Part shown: positions 5,459 through 6,286 of the stretch, piece by piece
Layout: every line of letters begins with the position of its first letter
Position numbering within the stretch: the stretch's first letter is position 1
Assembly (NCBI GenBank): GCA_937859105.1
Contig: CALMAD010000258.1
Coordinates: 1-6,286 of the forward strand
Length of the DNA: 6,286 bases
Source of the DNA: an uncultured Propionibacteriaceae bacterium
GTDB lineage: Bacteria > Actinomycetota > Actinomycetes > Propionibacteriales > Propionibacteriaceae
Reading direction: 5' to 3'
Notes under the pieces: model-generated
What the model was told of the DNA's origin: nothing
What the model saw: the letters and a program-made list of their open reading frames with translations, nothing else
Databases searched by the model: none
Made by a program: the position numbers and the translations under genes

Positions 5459-6286
5459 CTGAAGCCGACGAAGACGCCGACGAGCGTCTTGGTGGGGCGC
5501 TCGGCCGCGATCTCCTCCAGCGCGGCGTGCAACGCGTCCAGGCGCGACGGGCCCACGGCGTCCACCAGGCCGACGAGGACGGCGTCCGTCTCGGGGTCGT
5601 CCAGCGACGCACGTGAGGCAGCGACGAGGGCGCTCACGGCGTCCGGCCCCTCGACGACGAGGGGCTTCACCGAGCGGACATCCCAGCGCGCAGCCGCGGC
5701 GTCCGCCTGGTCGACGAGGCCGGGCGAGTTCGACACGACCCGGACACGGCGTCCGGTGGGGACGGGCTGCCGGGCGAGGATGCGCGCCACGCCGAACATC
5801 TCGTCGCGCTGGCTGACGACGATCGCGCCGGTGGCCTCGATGACCTGATCCAGCGCGCCGGCGGGGGCGCTGGGGAGCTCGTGGGCGTGGTCCCAGCGGG
5901 CCGAGCGGAGCGCGCGTGACGGGGTGAACACGACGACCGGCTTGCGGCGGATGAGCTCGCGCAGGATCCGCACGAACTTGCGCGGGTTCCCGACGCGGTC
6001 GAGCGACAGCAGGCACACCTGGGTGCGGTCGTCTTCGGCCCAGAACTGCATGACGTCGTTGGCGGTGACGTCGGCGTAGGAGCCCGTCGAGAGGAACGTG
6101 GAGAGGCCCAGGCCCATCGAGAGGGCCTTGGCCAGCATGATCGTGCCGACGCCCGCGGACTGCGTGAACAGGCCCACCACCCCCGGCCGTGGCGCGGCCG
6201 CGGGGCTCACGTTCAGCCGGACGCCCTCGGCCGTGTTGATCAGCGCCAAGGCGGCCGGGCCGAGCACCCGGAGGTCGAGCGCCCGC

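Larger units (their letters stand above)
4557..6286 (-). pseudogene. GNAT/acyl-CoA-ligase-like (Pat-type) protein, N-terminus beyond window, two apparent frameshifts
   Basis: About 575 residues of an NDP-forming acyl-CoA-synthetase-like protein can be read if the frame changes twice. Segment one (6285 to about 5457) has the end of the CoA-binding domain (LGPAALALINTAEGVRLNVSP), then the succinyl-CoA-ligase-like domain: GLFTQSAGVG near 6174, STGSYADVTANDVMQFW, and GNPRKF. A His at 5887-5889 (in WDHAHELP) aligns with the GHA histidine of actinobacterial relatives. Segment two (about 5455 to 4712) holds the ATP-grasp part, from ATDAETLEILGDYG through VVLKATV and GPMVCVGVAGPPAELLGDVA to LRAAPLLEGYRGSPPAQ. 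Segment three (4709 to 4557) gives the family's C-terminus, LSALKADLPEVAEVDFTPVL, and ends at a TGA overlapping acuC. The order and motifs match, from memory, the ~900-residue actinobacterial fusions with an N-terminal GNAT acetyltransferase; that domain would lie to the right and is not seen. In Pat proteins the ligase-like part is thought to be regulatory, not catalytic. Decay and sequencing error are both possible causes of the shifts. Confidence 0.8.

Noticed and set aside
5530..6016. Upstream half of the minus-strand frame that carries the ATP-grasp segment, as part of one continuous protein from 6016
   Set aside because: Above about 5455 this frame gives low-complexity Arg/Pro-rich sequence, whereas the neighbouring frame gives recognisable ligase-like sequence; only the part below about 5455 is real.
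1..6286. CRISPR arrays, tRNA or rRNA genes, insertion sequences or attachment sites
   Set aside because: No repeated spacer pattern, tRNA-like cloverleaf, transposase motif or terminal repeats were seen; the window is filled by the listed genes.

Overview
The window is almost fully coding, very GC-rich DNA with strong G/C bias at third codon positions. Its proteins resemble actinobacterial ones (mycobacterial-type MaoC hydratase, actinobacterial GNAT/acyl-CoA-ligase-like protein, AcuC), so a high-GC actinobacterium is the likely source. I cannot place it to genus from sequence reading alone.

Layout. Plus strand, positions 2 to 3401: four tightly packed genes that look like one operon entering from the left edge. 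They are a 5'-truncated short-chain dehydrogenase of the peroxisomal multifunctional-enzyme (MFE-2) type, an amidohydrolase of the ACMSD/COG2159 type, an acyl-CoA dehydrogenase of the glutaryl-CoA dehydrogenase clade, and an R-specific MaoC/NodN-type enoyl-CoA hydratase. Minus strand, entering from the right edge: a GNAT/acyl-CoA-ligase-like (Pat-type) gene that lacks its N-terminal part because of the window edge and carries two apparent single-base deletions. Its stop codon overlaps the start of an AcuC-type lysine deacetylase. The two blocks converge, with only 7 bases between the stop codons of the hydratase and acuC. There is no gene-free stretch above 40 bases.

How the genes fit together. 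The plus-strand enzymes form a beta-oxidation-like sequence: FAD-dependent desaturation, R-specific hydration, then oxidation of the (3R)-hydroxyacyl-CoA by an MFE-2-like dehydrogenase. No thiolase is visible in the window; an amidohydrolase sits where a chain-cleaving enzyme would be expected. That matches the thiolase-free side-chain shortening described for hydroxycinnamates in Rhodococcus (CouM hydratase, CouN dehydrogenase, CouO amidohydrolase). This is the most interesting functional hypothesis here, but the true substrate is not determined. The acyl-CoA dehydrogenase has lost the arginine that binds the distal carboxylate of glutaryl-CoA, so its substrate is probably not a dicarboxyl-CoA.

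The minus-strand pair is a candidate reversible protein-acylation module (Pat-like acyltransferase plus AcuC deacylase). Such systems are known to control acyl-CoA synthetases. Whether the acyltransferase gene is really broken or only miscalled in the sequence is the main uncertainty.
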